This document shows positions 14,401 to 28,800 of a stretch of DNA of 64,000 nt, one piece after another. The stretch comes from Orychophragmus violaceus. Its lineage: Eukaryota; Streptophyta; Magnoliopsida; Brassicales; Brassicaceae. The notes under the pieces were generated by a model that did no database searches, was not told where the DNA came from, and worked only from the letters and a program-made list of their open reading frames with translations. The position numbers and the translations under genes are program-made. The stretch is from the NCBI GenBank assembly GCA_030180135.1, contig CM058238.1:44791765-44855764 (forward strand). Reading direction: 5' to 3'. How positions within the stretch are numbered: the stretch's first letter is position 1; every line of letters begins with the position of its first letter.

Positions 14401-16880
14401 TAAGTTTTTGTATGCTTCTAAAGGTAGAATTAGAAGCATTTTATACAAGTTTATGTTCGTTTGTAACACCCCTAAGTAACCCTTCTAAGAGACTAGGAAG
14501 AAACTTTGATCTTCGAAAAGTTCCTATGAGAATCCTAAATAAAACATTTTAACCAAAATATCTTCCTATGAGAATCCTAAATAAAACATTTTAAACCAAA
14601 ATATCTTGAAAACATATATATCATGGATTGGAGAATTTAGGTGAGGTAGGACAACTATAAGTAAGTTTTTGTATGCTCCTAAAGGTAGAATGAGAAGCAT
14701 TTTATACAAGTTTATGTTCGTTTGTAACATACCTAAGTAACCCTTCTAAATGACTAGAAAGACACTTTGATCTTCTAAAATGTCCTATGAGAATCCTTAA
14801 CAAAACTTTTTAAACTAAATTTCTTGATACATATGTGTCATGGATTTGAGAATTTAGGTGATGTAAGACAACTATAAATAAGTTTTTGTATGCTCCTAAA
14901 GGTAGAATGAGAAGCATGATTGTGATGTTTTTGTTCGTTTGTAACACCACTAAGTAACCTCCCTAAAAGACTAGAAAGAAACTTTGATTTTCTAAAAGGT
15001 CCTATGAGATCCTAAATAAAACTTTTTAACCAAAACTTCTTGAAACATATATGTCATGGATTGGTGAATTTCGGTAAAGTAAGACAACAATAAGTAAGTT
15101 TTTGTATGCTTCTTAAGGTAGAATTAGAAGCATTTTATACAAGTTTATGTTCGTTTGTAACACCCCTAAGTAACCCTTCTAAGAGACTAGGAAGAAACTT
15201 TGATCTTCGAAAAGTTCCTATGAGAATCCTAAATAAAACATTTTAACCAAAATATCTTGAAACATATATATCATGGATTGGAGAATTTAGGTGAGGTAGG
15301 ACAACTATAAGTAAGTTTTTGTATGCTCCTAAAGATAGAATTAGAATCATTTTATACAAGTTTATGTTCGTTTGTAACACCCCTAAGTAACCCTTCTAAG
15401 AGACTAGGAAGAAACTTTGATCTTCGAAAAGTTCCTATGAGAATCCTAAATAAAACATTTTAACCAAAATATCTTGAAACATATATGTCATGGATTGGAG
15501 AATTTAGGTGAGGTAGGACAACTATAAGTAAGTTTTTGTATGCTCCTAAAGGTTGAATATGAAGCATTTTATACAAGTTTATGTTCGTTTGTAACACACC
15601 TAAGTAACCCTTCTAAATGACTAGAAAGACACTTTGATCTTCTAAAATGTCCTATGAGAATCCTTAACAAATCTTTTTAAACTAAATTTCTTGAAACATA
15701 TGTGTCATGGATTGGAGAATTTAGGTGATGTAAGACAACTATAAATAAGTTTTTGTATGCTCCTAAAGGTAGAATGAGAAGCATGTTGTGATGTTTTTGT
15801 TCGTTTGTAACACCACTAAGTAACCTCCCTAAAAGACTAGAAAGAAACTTTGATTTTCTAAAAGGTCCTATGAGATCCTAAATAAAACTTTTTAACCAAA
15901 ACTTCTTGAAACATATATGTCATGGATTGGTGAATTTCGGTGAAGTAAGACAACAATAAGTAAGTTTTTGTATGCTTCTAAAGGTAGAATTAGAAGCATT
16001 TTATACAAGTTTATGTTCGTTTGTAACACCCCTAAGTAACCCTTCTAAGAGACTAGGAAGAAACTTTGATCTTCGAAAAGTTCCTATGAGAATCCTAAAT
16101 AAAACATTTTAACCAAAATATCTTGAAACATATATATCATGGATTGGAGAATTTAGGTGAGGTAGGACAACTATAAGTAAGTTTTTGTATGCTCCTAAAG
16201 ATAGAATTAGAATCATTTTATACAAGTTTATGTTCGTTTGTAACACCCCTAAGTAACCCTTCTGAGAGACTAGGAAGAAACTTTGATCTTCGAAAAGTTC
16301 CTATGAGAATCCTAAATAAAACATTTTAACCAAAATATCTTGAAACATATATGTCATGGATTGGAGAATTTAGGTGAGGTAGGACAACTATAAGTAAGTT
16401 TTTGTATGCTCCTAAAGGTTGAATATGAAGCATTTTATACAAGTTTATGTTCGTTTGTAACAAACCTAAGTAACCCTTCTAAATGACTAGAAAGACACTT
16501 TGATCTTCTAAAATGTCCTATGAGAATCCTTAACAAATCTTTTTAAACTAAATTTCTTGAAACATATGTGTCATGGATTGGAGAATTTAGGTGATGTAAG
16601 ACAACTATAAATAAGTTTTTGTATGCTCCTAAAGGTAGAATGAGAAGCATGTTGTGATGTTTTTGTTCGTTTGTAACACCACTAAGTAACCTCCCTAAAA
16701 GACTAGAAAGAAACTTTGATTTTCTAAAAGGTCCTATGAGATCCTAAATAAAACTTTTTAACCAAAACTTCTTGAAACATATATGTCATGGATTGGTGAA
16801 TTTCGGTGAAGTAAGACAACAATAAGTAAGTTTTTGTATGCTTCTAAAGGTAGAATTAGAAGCATTTTATTACAAGTAAG
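8420..16880 (+). repeat. Tandem ~4.13-kb macro-repeat in the satellite (two copies)
   Basis: The order of rare monomer variants in about 8.5-12.65 kb is repeated in about 12.65-16.87 kb. Shared markers are the C' insert (8565 and 12693), the unusual 'catggttttgagtattt' (10015 and 14146), the A variant with 'ttgatacatatg' and the D variant with 'ctaagagact'. Offsets are about 4128-4131 bp. Copy two also carries a 42-bp local duplication and several single-base insertions. Edges are approximate. Confidence 0.75.
14521..14605 (+). repeat. 42-bp local tandem duplication inside a C monomer
   Basis: The segment starting 'ttcctatgagaatcctaa' at 14521 is repeated at 14563. The second copy has an extra a in 'ttttaaacc' and is followed by 'gaaaacat' instead of 'gaaacat'. 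This lengthens one monomer by about 45 bp and is unique in the array. Confidence 0.85.
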
Positions 16881-19800
16881 TTTTTGTATGTTCGTTTGTA
16901 ACACCCCTAAGTAACCCTTCTAAGAGACTAGGAAGAAACTTTGATCTTCGAAAAGTTCCTATGAGAATCCTAAATAAAACATTTTAACCAAAATATCTTG
17001 AAACATATATATCATGGATTGGAGAATTTAGGTGAGGTAGGACAACTATAAGTAAGTTTTTGTATGCTCCTAAAGATAGAATTAGAATCATTTTATACAA
17101 GTTTATGTTCGTTTGTAACACCCCTAAGTAACCCTTCTAAGAGACTAGGAAGAAACTTTGATCTTCGAAAAGTTCCTATGAGAATCCTAAATAAAACATT
17201 TTAACCAAAATATCTTGAAACATATATGTCATGGATTGGAGAATTTAGGTGAGGTAGGACAACTATAAGTAAGTTTTTGTATGCTCCTAAAGGTTGAATA
17301 TGAAGCATTTTATACAAGTTTATGTTCGTTTGTAACACACCTAAGTAACCCTTCTAAATGACTAGAAAGACACTTTGATCTTCTAAAATGTCCTATGAGA
17401 ATCCTTAACAAATCTTTTTAAACTAAATTTCTTGAAACATATGTGTCATGGATTGGAGAATTTAGGTGATGTAAGACAACTATAAATAAGTTTTTGTATG
17501 CTCCTAAAGGTAGAATGAGAAGCATGTTGTGATGTTTTTGTTCGTTTGTAACACCACTAAGTAACCTCCCTAAAAGACTAGAAAGAAACTTTGATTTTCT
17601 AAAAGGTCCTATGAGATCCTAAATAAAACTTTTTAACCAAAACTTCTTGAAACATATATGTCATGGATTGGTGAATTTCGGTGAAGTAAGACAACAATAA
17701 GTAAGTTTTTGTATGCTTCTAAAGGTAGAATTAGAAGCATTTTATACAAGTTTATGTTCGTTTGTAACACCCCTAAGTAACCCTTCTAAGAGACTAGGAA
17801 GAAACTTTGATCTTCGAAAAGTTCCTATGAGAATCCTAAATAAAACATTTTAACCAAAATATCTTGAAACATATATATCATGGATTGGAGAATTTAGGTG
17901 AGGTAGGACAACTATAAGTAAGTTTTTGTATGCTCCTAAAGATAGAATTAGAATCATTTTATACAAGTTTATGTTCGTTTGTAACACCCCTAAGTAACCC
18001 TTCTGAGAGACTAGGAAGAAACTTTGATCTTCGAAAAGTTCCTATGAGAATCCTAAATAAAACATTTTAACCAAAATATCTTGAAACATATATGTCATGG
18101 ATTGGAGAATTTAGGTGAGGTAGGACAACTATAAGTAAGTTTTTGTATGCTCCTAAAGGTTGAATATGAAGCATTTTATACAAGTTTATGTTCGTTTGTA
18201 ACAAACCTAAGTAACCCTTCTAAATGACTAGAAAGACACTTTGATCTTCTAAAATGTCCTATGAGAATCCTTAACAAATCTTTTTAAACTAAATTTCTTG
18301 AAACATATGTGTCATGGATTGGAGAATTTAGGTGATGTAAGACAACTATAAATAAGTTTTTGTATGCTCCTAAAGGTAGAATGAGAAGCATGTTGTGATG
18401 TTTTTGTTCGTTTGTAACACCACTAAGTAACCTCCCTAAAAGACTAGAAAGAAACTTTGATTTTCTAAAAGGTCCTATGAGATCCTAAATAAAACTTTTT
18501 AACCAAAACTTCTTGAAACATATATGTCATGGATTGGTGAATTTCGGTGAAGTAAGACAACAATAAGTAAGTTTTTGTATGCTTCTAAAGGTAGAATTAG
18601 AAGCATTTTATACAAGTTTATGTTCGTTTGTAACACCCCTAAGTAACCCTTCTAAGAGACTAGGAAGAAACTTTGATCTTCGAAAAGTTCCTATGAGAAT
18701 CCTAAATAAAACATTTTAACCAAAATATCTTGAAACATATATATCATGGATTGGAGAATTTAGGTGAGGTAGGACAACTATAAGTAAGTTTTTGTATGCT
18801 CCTAAAGATAGAATTAGAATCATTTTATACAAGTTTATGTTCGTTTGTAACACCCCTAAGTAACCCTTCTGAGAGACTAGGAAGAAACTTTGATCTTCGA
18901 AAAGTTCCTATGAGAATCCTAAATAAAACATTTTAACCAAAATATCTTGAAACATATATGTCATGGATTGGAGAATTTAGGTGAGGTAGGACAACTATAA
19001 GTAAGTTTTTGTATGCTCCTAAAGGTTGAATATGAAGCATTTTATACAAGTTTATGTTCGTTTGTAACAAACCTAAGTAACCCTTCTAAATGACTAGAAA
19101 GACACTTTGATCTTCTAAAATGTCCTATGAGAATCCTTAACAAATCTTTTTAAACTAAATTTCTTGAAACATATGTGTCATGGATTGGAGAATTTAGGTG
19201 ATGTAAGACAACTATAAATAAGTTTTTGTATGCTCCTAAAGGTAGAATGAGAAGCATGTTGTGATGTTTTTGTTCGTTTGTAACACCACTAAGTAACCTC
19301 CCTAAAAGACTAGAAAGAAACTTTGATTTTCTAAAAGGTCCTATGAGATCCTAAATAAAACTTTTTAACCAAAACTTCTTGAAACATATATGTCATGGAT
19401 TGGTGAATTTCGGTGAAGTAAGACAACAATAAGTAAGTTTTTGTATGCTTCTAAAGGTAGAATTAGAAGCATTTTATACAAGTTTATGTTCGTTTGTAAC
19501 ACCCCTAAGTAACCCTTCTAAGAGACTAGGAAGAAACTTTGATCTTCGAAAAGTTCCTATGAGAATCCTAAATAAAACATTTTAACCAAAATATCTTGAA
19601 ACATATATATCATGGATTGGAGAATTTAGGTGAGGTAGGACAACTATAAGTAAGTTTTTGTATGCTCCTAAAGATAGAATTAGAATCATTTTATACAAGT
19701 TTATGTTCGTTTGTAACACCCCTAAGTAACCCTTCTAAGAGACTAGGAAGAAACTTTGATCTTCGAAAAGTTCCTATGAGAATCCTAAATAAAACATTTT

Positions 19801-22678
19801 AACCAAAATATCTTGAAACATATATGTCATGGATTGGAGAATTTAGGTGAGGTAGGACAACTATAAGTAAGTTTTTGTATGCTCCTAAAGGTTGAATATG
19901 AAGCATTTTATACAAGTTTATGTTCGTTTGTAACACACCTAAGTAACCCTTCTAAATGACTAGAAAGACACTTTGATCTTCTAAAATGTCCTATGAGAAT
20001 CCTTAACAAATCTTTTTAAACTAAATTTCTTGAAACATATGTGTCATGGATTGGAGAATTTAGGTGATGTAAGACAACTATAAATAAGTTTTTGTATGCT
20101 CCTAAAGGTAGAATGAGAAGCATGTTGTGATGTTTTTGTTCGTTTGTAACACCACTAAGTAACCTCCCTAAAAGACTAGAAAGAAACTTTGATTTTCTAA
20201 AAGGTCCTATGAGATCCTAAATAAAACTTTTTAACCAAAACTTCTTGAAACATATATGTCATGGATTGGTGAATTTCGGTGAAGTAAGACAACAATAAGT
20301 AAGTTTTTGTATGCTTCTAAAGGTAGAATTAGAAGCATTTTATACAAGTTTATGTTCGTTTGTAACACCCCTAAGTAACCCTTCTAAGAGACTAGGAAGA
20401 AACTTTGATCTTCGAAAAGTTCCTATGAGAATCCTAAATAAAACATTTTAACCAAAATATCTTGAAACATATATATCATGGATTGGAGAATTTAGGTGAG
20501 GTAGGACAACTATAAGTAAGTTTTTGTATGCTCCTAAAGATAGAATTAGAATCATTTTATACAAGTTTATGTTCGTTTGTAACACCCCTAAGTAACCCTT
20601 CTGAGAGACTAGGAAGAAACTTTGATCTTCGAAAAGTTCCTATGAGAATCCTAAATAAAACATTTTAACCAAAATATCTTGAAACATATATGTCATGGAT
20701 TGGAGAATTTAGGTGAGGTAGGACAACTATAAGTAAGTTTTTGTATGCTCCTAAAGGTTGAATATGAAGCATTTTATACAAGTTTATGTTCGTTTGTAAC
20801 AAACCTAAGTAACCCTTCTAAATGACTAGAAAGACACTTTGATCTTCTAAAATGTCCTATGAGAATCCTTAACAAATCTTTTTAAACTAAATTTCTTGAA
20901 ACATATGTGTCATGGATTGGAGAATTTAGGTGATGTAAGACAACTATAAATAAGTTTTTGTATGCTCCTAAAGGTAGAATGAGAAGCATGTTGTGATGTT
21001 TTTGTTCGTTTGTAACACCACTAAGTAACCTCCCTAAAAGACTAGAAAGAAACTTTGATTTTCTAAAAGGTCCTATGAGATCCTAAATAAAACTTTTTAA
21101 CCAAAACTTCTTGAAACATATATGTCATGGATTGGTGAATTTCGGTGAAGTAAGACAACAATAAGTAAGTTTTTGTATGCTTCTAAAGGTAGAATTAGAA
21201 GCATTTTATACAAGTTTATGTTCGTTTGTAACACCCCTAAGTAACCCTTCTAAGAGACTAGGAAGAAACTTTGATCTTCGAAAAGTTCCTATGAGAATCC
21301 TAAATAAAACATTTTAACCAAAATATCTTGAAACATATATATCATGGATTGGAGAATTTAGGTGAGGTAGGACAACTATAAGTAAGTTTTTGTATGCTCC
21401 TAAAGATAGAATTAGAATCATTTTATACAAGTTTATGTTCGTTTGTAACACCCCTAAGTAACCCTTCTGAGAGACTAGGAAGAAACTTTGATCTTCGAAA
21501 AGTTCCTATGAGAATCCTAAATAAAACATTTTAACCAAAATATCTTGAAACATATATGTCATGGATTGGAGAATTTAGGTGAGGTAGGACAACTATAAGT
21601 AAGTTTTTGTATGCTCCTAAAGGTTGAATATGAAGCATTTTATACAAGTTTATGTTCGTTTGTAACAAACCTAAGTAACCCTTCTAAATGACTAGAAAGA
21701 CACTTTGATCTTCTAAAATGTCCTATGAGAATCCTTAACAAATCTTTTTAAACTAAATTTCTTGAAACATATGTGTCATGGATTGGAGAATTTAGGTGAT
21801 GTAAGACAACTATAAATAAGTTTTTGTATGCTCCTAAAGGTAGAATGAGAAGCATGTTGTGATGTTTTTGTTCGTTTGTAACACCACTAAGTAACCTCCC
21901 TAAAAGACTAGAAAGAAACTTTGATTTTCTAAAAGGTCCTATGAGATCCTAAATAAAACTTTTTAACCAAAACTTCTTGAAACATATATGTCATGGATTG
22001 GTGAATTTCGGTGAAGTAAGACAACAATAAGTAAGTTTTTGTATGCTTCTAAAGGTAGAATTAGAAGCATTTTATACAAGTTTATGTTCGTTTGTAACAC
22101 CCCTAAGTAACCCTTCTAAGAGACTAGGAAGAAACTTTGATCTTCGAAAAGTTCCTATGAGAATCCTAAATAAAACATTTTAACCAAAATATCTTGAAAC
22201 ATATATATCATGGATTGGAGAATTTAGGTGAGGTAGGACAACTATAAGTAAGTTTTTGTATGCTCCTAAAGATAGAATTAGAATCATTTTATACAAGTTT
22301 ATGTTCGTTTGTAACACCCCTAAGTAACCCTTCTGAGAGACTAGGAAGAAACTTTGATCTTCGAAAAGTTCCTATGAGAATCCTAAATAAAACATTTTAA
22401 CCAAAATATCTTGAAACATATATGTCATGGATTGGAGAATTTAGGTGAGGTAGGACAACTATAAGTAAGTTTTTGTATGCTCCTAAAGGTTGAATATGAA
22501 GCATTTTATACAAGTTTATGTTCGTTTGTAACAAACCTAAGTAACCCTTCTAAATGACTAGAAAGACACTTTGATCTTCTAAAATGTCCTATGAGAATCC
22601 TTAACAAATCTTTTTAAACTAAATTTCTTGAAACATATATGTCATGGATTGGAGAATTTAGGTGAGGTAGGACAACTA

Positions 22679-22874
22679 TAACTCCTAAAGGTTGAATATG
22701 AAGCATTTTTAAACGTTTGTAACATAAGTAACCCTCTAAATGACTAGAAAGACACTTTGATCTTCTAAAATGTCCTATGAGAATCCTTAACAAAACTTTT
22801 TAAACTAAATTTCTTGAAACATATGATGGATTGGAGAATTTAGGTGATGTAAGACAACTATAAATAAGTTTTTG
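22679..22874 (+). repeat. Degenerate, shortened A monomer
   Basis: After a chimeric A monomer ending gaggtagg, the unit boundary 'agtaagtttttgtatg' is missing: the sequence runs 'ctataactcctaaagg'. The copy also lacks bases around 'gcatttttaaacgtttg', 'aacataagtaaccctc' and 'catatgatgg'. The two monomers from 22476 to the next B start at 22875 span 399 bp instead of 434. This is the only clearly decayed unit in a very homogeneous stretch. Confidence 0.8.
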
Positions 22875-25800
22875 TATGCTCCTAAAGGTAGAATGAGAAG
22901 CATGTTGTAATGTTTTTGTTCGTTTGTAACACCACTAAGTAACCTCCCTAAAAGACTAGAAAGAAACTTTGATCTTCTAAAAGGTCCTATGAGATCCTAA
23001 ATAAAACTTTTTAACCAAAACTTCTTGAAACATATATGTCATGGATTGGTGAATTTCGGTGAAGTAAGACAACAATAAGTAAGTTTTTGTATGCTTCTAA
23101 AGGTAGAATTAGAAGCATTTTATACAAGTTTATGTTCGTTTGTAACACCCCTAAGTAACCCTTCTAAGAGACTAGGAAGAAACTTTGATCTTCGAAAAGT
23201 TCCTATGAGAATCCTAAATAAAACATTTTAACCAAAATATCTTGAAACATATATATCATGGATTGGAGAATTTAGGTGAGGTAGGACAACTATAAGTAAG
23301 TTTTTGTATGCTCCTAAAGATAGAATTAGAATCATTTTATACAAGTTTATGTTCGTTTGTAACACCCCTAAGTAACCCTTCTGAGAGACTAGGAAGAAAC
23401 TTTGATCTTCGAAAAGTTCCTATGAGAATCCTAAATAAAACATTTTAACCAAAATATCTTGAAACATATATGTCATGGATTGGAGAATTTAGGTGAGGTA
23501 GGACAACTATAAGTAAGTTTTTGTATGCTCCTAAAGGTTGAATATGAAGCATTTTATACAAGTTTATGTTCGTTTGTAACAAACCTAAGTAACCCTTCTA
23601 AATGACTAGAAAGACACTTTGATCTTCTAAAATGTCCTATGAGAATCCTTAACAAATCTTTTTAAACTAAATTTCTTGAAACATATGTGTCATGGATTGG
23701 AGAATTTAGGTGATGTAAGACAACTATAAATAAGTTTTTGTATGCTCCTAAAGGTAGAATGAGAAGCATGTTGTGATGTTTTTGTTCGTTTGTAACACCA
23801 CTAAGTAACCTCCCTAAAAGACTAGAAAGAAACTTTGATTTTCTAAAAGGTCCTATGAGATCCTAAATAAAACTTTTTAACCAAAACTTCTTGAAACATA
23901 TATGTCATGGATTGGTGAATTTCGGTGAAGTAAGACAACAATAAGTAAGTTTTTGTATGCTTCTAAAGGTAGAATTAGAAGCATTTTATACAAGTTTATG
24001 TTCGTTTGTAACACCCCTAAGTAACCCTTCTAAGAGACTAGGAAGAAACTTTGATCTTCGAAAAGTTCCTATGAGAATCCTAAATAAAACATTTTAACCA
24101 AAATATCTTGAAACATATATATCATGGATTGGAGAATTTAGGTGAGGTAGGACAACTATAAGTAAGTTTTTGTATGCTCCTAAAGGTAGAATTAGAAGCA
24201 TTTTATACAAGTTTATGTTCGTTTGTAACACCCCTAAGTAACCCTTCTAAGAGACTAGGAAGAAACTTTGATCTTCGAAAAGTTCCTATGAGAATCCTAA
24301 ATAAAACATTTTAACCAAAATATCTTGAAACATATATGTCATGGATTGGAGAATTTAGGTGAGGTAGGACAACTATAAGTAAGTTTTTGTATGCTCCTAA
24401 AGGTTGAATATGAAGCATTTTATACAAGTTTATGTTCGTTTGTAACACACCTAAGTAACCCTTCTAAATGACTAGAAAGACACTTTGATCTTCTAAAATG
24501 TCCTATGAGAATCCTTAACAAATCTTTTTAAACTAAATTTCTTGAAACATATGTGTCATGGATTGGAGAATTTAGGTGATGTAAGACAACTATAAATAAG
24601 TTTTTGTATGCTCCTAAAGGTAGAATGAGAAGCATGTTGTGATGTTTTTGTTCGTTTGTAACACCACTAAGTAACCTCCCTAAAAGACTAGAAAGAAACT
24701 TTGATTTTCTAAAAGGTCCTATGAGATCCTAAATAAAACTTTTTAACCAAAACTTCTTGAAACATATATGTCATGGATTGGTGAATTTCGGTGAAGTAAG
24801 ACAACAATAAGTAAGTTTTTGTATGCTTCTAAAGGTAGAATTAGAAGCATTTTATACAAGTTTATGTTCGTTTGTAACACCCCTAAGTAACCCTTCTAAG
24901 AGACTAGGAAGAAACTTTGATCTTCGAAAAGTTCCTATGAGAATCCTAAATAAAACATTTTAACCAAAATATCTTGAAACATATATATCATGGATTGGAG
25001 AATTTAGGTGAGGTAGGACAACTATAAGTAAGTTTTTGTATGCTCCTAAAGATAGAATTAGAATCATTTTATACAAGTTTATGTTCGTTTGTAACACCCC
25101 TAAGTAACCCTTCTGAGAGACTAGGAAGAAACTTTGATCTTCGAAAAGTTCCTATGAGAATCCTAAATAAAACATTTTAACCAAAATATCTTGAAACATA
25201 TATGTCATGGATTGGAGAATTTAGGTGAGGTAGGACAACTATAAGTAAGTTTTTGTATGCTCCTAAAGGTTGAATATGAAGCATTTTATACAAGTTTATG
25301 TTCGTTTGTAACAAACCTAAGTAACCCTTCTAAATGACTAGAAAGACACTTTGATCTTCTAAAATGTCCTATGAGAATCCTTAACAAATCTTTTTAAACT
25401 AAATTTCTTGAAACATATGTGTCATGGATTGGAGAATTTAGGTGATGTAAGACAACTATAAATAAGTTTTTGTATGCTCCTAAAGGTAGAATGAGAAGCA
25501 TGTTGTGATGTTTTTGTTCGTTTGTAACACCACTAAGTAACCTCCCTAAAAGACTAGAAAGAAACTTTGATTTTCTAAAAGGTCCTATGAGATCCTAAAT
25601 AAAACTTTTTAACCAAAACTTCTTGAAACATATATGTCATGGATTGGTGAATTTCGGTGAAGTAAGACAACAATAAGTAAGTTTTTGTATGCTTCTAAAG
25701 GTAGAATTAGAAGCATTTTAATTAACCCCTAAGTAAGTTTTTGTATGCTTCGTTTGTAACACCCCTAAGTAACCCTTCTAAGAGACTAGGAAGAAACTTT

Positions 25801-28800
25801 GATCTTCGAAAAGTTCCTATGAGAATCCTAAATAAAACATTTTAACCAAAATATCTTGAAACATATATATCATGGATTGGAGAATTTAGGTGAGGTAGGA
25901 CAACTATAAGTAAGTTTTTGTATGCTCCTAAAGGTAGAATTAGAAGCATTTTATACAAGTTTATGTTCGTTTGTAACACCCCTAAGTAACCCTTCTAAGA
26001 GACTAGGAAGAAACTTTGATCTTCGAAAAGTTCCTATGAGAATCCTAAATAAAACATTTTAACCAAAATATCTTGAAACATATATGTCATGGATTGGAGA
26101 ATTTAGGTGAGGTAGGACAACTATAAGTAAGTTTTTGTATGCTCCTAAAGGTTGAATATGAAGCATTTTATACAAGTTTATGTTCGTTTGTAACACACCT
26201 AAGTAACCCTTCTAAATGACTAGAAAGACACTTTGATCTTCTAAAATGTCCTATGAGAATCCTTAACAAATCTTTTTAAACTAAATTTCTTGAAACATAT
26301 GTGTCATGGATTGGAGAATTTAGGTGATGTAAGACAACTATAAATAAGTTTTTGTATGCTCCTAAAGGTAGAATGAGAAGCATGTTGTGATGTTTTTGTT
26401 CGTTTGTAACACCACTAAGTAACCTCCCTAAAAGACTAGAAAGAAACTTTGATTTTCTAAAAGGTCCTATGAGATCCTAAATAAAACTTTTTAACCAAAA
26501 CTTCTTGAAACATATATGTCATGGATTGGTGAATTTCGGTGAAGTAAGACAACAATAAGTAAGTTTTTGTATGCTTCTAAAGGTAGAATTAGAAGCATTT
26601 TATACAAGTTTATGTTCGTTTGTAACACCCCTAAGTAACCCTTCTAAGAGACTAGGAAGAAACTTTGATCTTCGAAAAGTTCCTATGAGAATCCTAAATA
26701 AAACATTTTAACCAAAATATCTTGAAACATATATATCATGGATTGGAGAATTTAGGTGAGGTAGGACAACTATAAGTAAGTTTTTGTATGCTCCTAAAGA
26801 TAGAATTAGAATCATTTTATACAAGTTTATGTTCGTTTGTAACACCCCTAAGTAACCCTTCTGAGAGACTAGGAAGAAACTTTGATCTTCGAAAAGTTCC
26901 TATGAGAATCCTAAATAAAACATTTTAACCAAAATATCTTGAAACATATATGTCATGGATTGGAGAATTTAGGTGAGGTAGGACAACTATAAGTAAGTTT
27001 TTGTATGCTCCTAAAGGTTGAATATGAAGCATTTTATACAAGTTTATGTTCGTTTGTAACAAACCTAAGTAACCCTTCTAAATGACTAGAAAGACACTTT
27101 GATCTTCTAAAATGTCCTATGAGAATCCTTAACAAATCTTTTTAAACTAAATTTCTTGAAACATATGTGTCATGGATTGGAGAATTTAGGTGATGTAAGA
27201 CAACTATAAATAAGTTTTTGTATGCTCCTAAAGGTAGAATGAGAAGCATGTTGTGATGTTTTTGTTCGTTTGTAACACCACTAAGTAACCTCCCTAAAAG
27301 ACTAGAAAGAAACTTTGATTTTCTAAAAGGTCCTATGAGATCCTAAATAAAACTTTTTAACCAAAACTTCTTGAAACATATATGTCATGGATTGGTGAAT
27401 TTCGGTGAAGTAAGACAACAATAAGTAAGTTTTTGTATGCTTCTAAAGGTAGAATTAGAAGCATTTTAATTAACCCCTAAGTAAGTTTTTGTATGCTTCG
27501 TTTGTAACACCCCTAAGTAACCCTTCTAAGAGACTAGGAAGAAACTTTGATCTTCGAAAAGTTCCTATGAGAATCCTAAATAAAACATTTTAACCAAAAT
27601 ATCTTGAAACATATATATCATGGATTGGAGAATTTAGGTGAGGTAGGACAACTATAAGTAAGTTTTTGTATGCTCCTAAAGGTAGAATTAGAAGCATTTT
27701 ATACAAGTTTATGTTCGTTTGTAACACCCCTAAGTAACCCTTCTAAGAGACTAGGAAGAAACTTTGATCTTCGAAAAGTTCCTATGAGAATCCTAAATAA
27801 AACATTTTAACCAAAATATCTTGAAACATATATGTCATGGATTGGAGAATTTAGGTGAGGTAGGACAACTATAAGTAAGTTTTTGTATGCTCCTAAAGGT
27901 TGAATATGAAGCATTTTATACAAGTTTATGTTCGTTTGTAACACACCTAAGTAACCCTTCTAAATGACTAGAAAGACACTTTGATCTTCTAAAATGTCCT
28001 ATGAGAATCCTTAACAAATCTTTTTAAACTAAATTTCTTGAAACATATGTGTCATGGATTGGAGAATTTAGGTGATGTAAGACAACTATAAATAAGTTTT
28101 TGTATGCTCCTAAAGGTAGAATGAGAAGCATGTTGTGATGTTTTTGTTCGTTTGTAACACCACTAAGTAACCTCCCTAAAAGACTAGAAAGAAACTTTGA
28201 TTTTCTAAAAGGTCCTATGAGATCCTAAATAAAACTTTTTAACCAAAACTTCTTGAAACATATATGTCATGGATTGGTGAATTTCGGTGAAGTAAGACAA
28301 CAATAAGTAAGTTTTTGTATGCTTCTAAAGGTAGAATTAGAAGCATTTTATACAAGTTTATGTTCGTTTGTAACACCCCTAAGTAACCCTTCTAAGAGAC
28401 TAGGAAGAAACTTTGATCTTCGAAAAGTTCCTATGAGAATCCTAAATAAAACATTTTAACCAAAATATCTTGAAACATATATATCATGGATTGGAGAATT
28501 TAGGTGAGGTAGGACAACTATAAGTAAGTTTTTGTATGCTCCTAAAGATAGAATTAGAATCATTTTATACAAGTTTATGTTCGTTTGTAACACCCCTAAG
28601 TAACCCTTCTGAGAGACTAGGAAGAAACTTTGATCTTCGAAAAGTTCCTATGAGAATCCTAAATAAAACATTTTAACCAAAATATCTTGAAACATATATG
28701 TCATGGATTGGAGAATTTAGGTGAGGTAGGACAACTATAAGTAAGTTTTTGTATGCTCCTAAAGGTTGAATATGAAGCATTTTATACAAGTTTATGTTCG

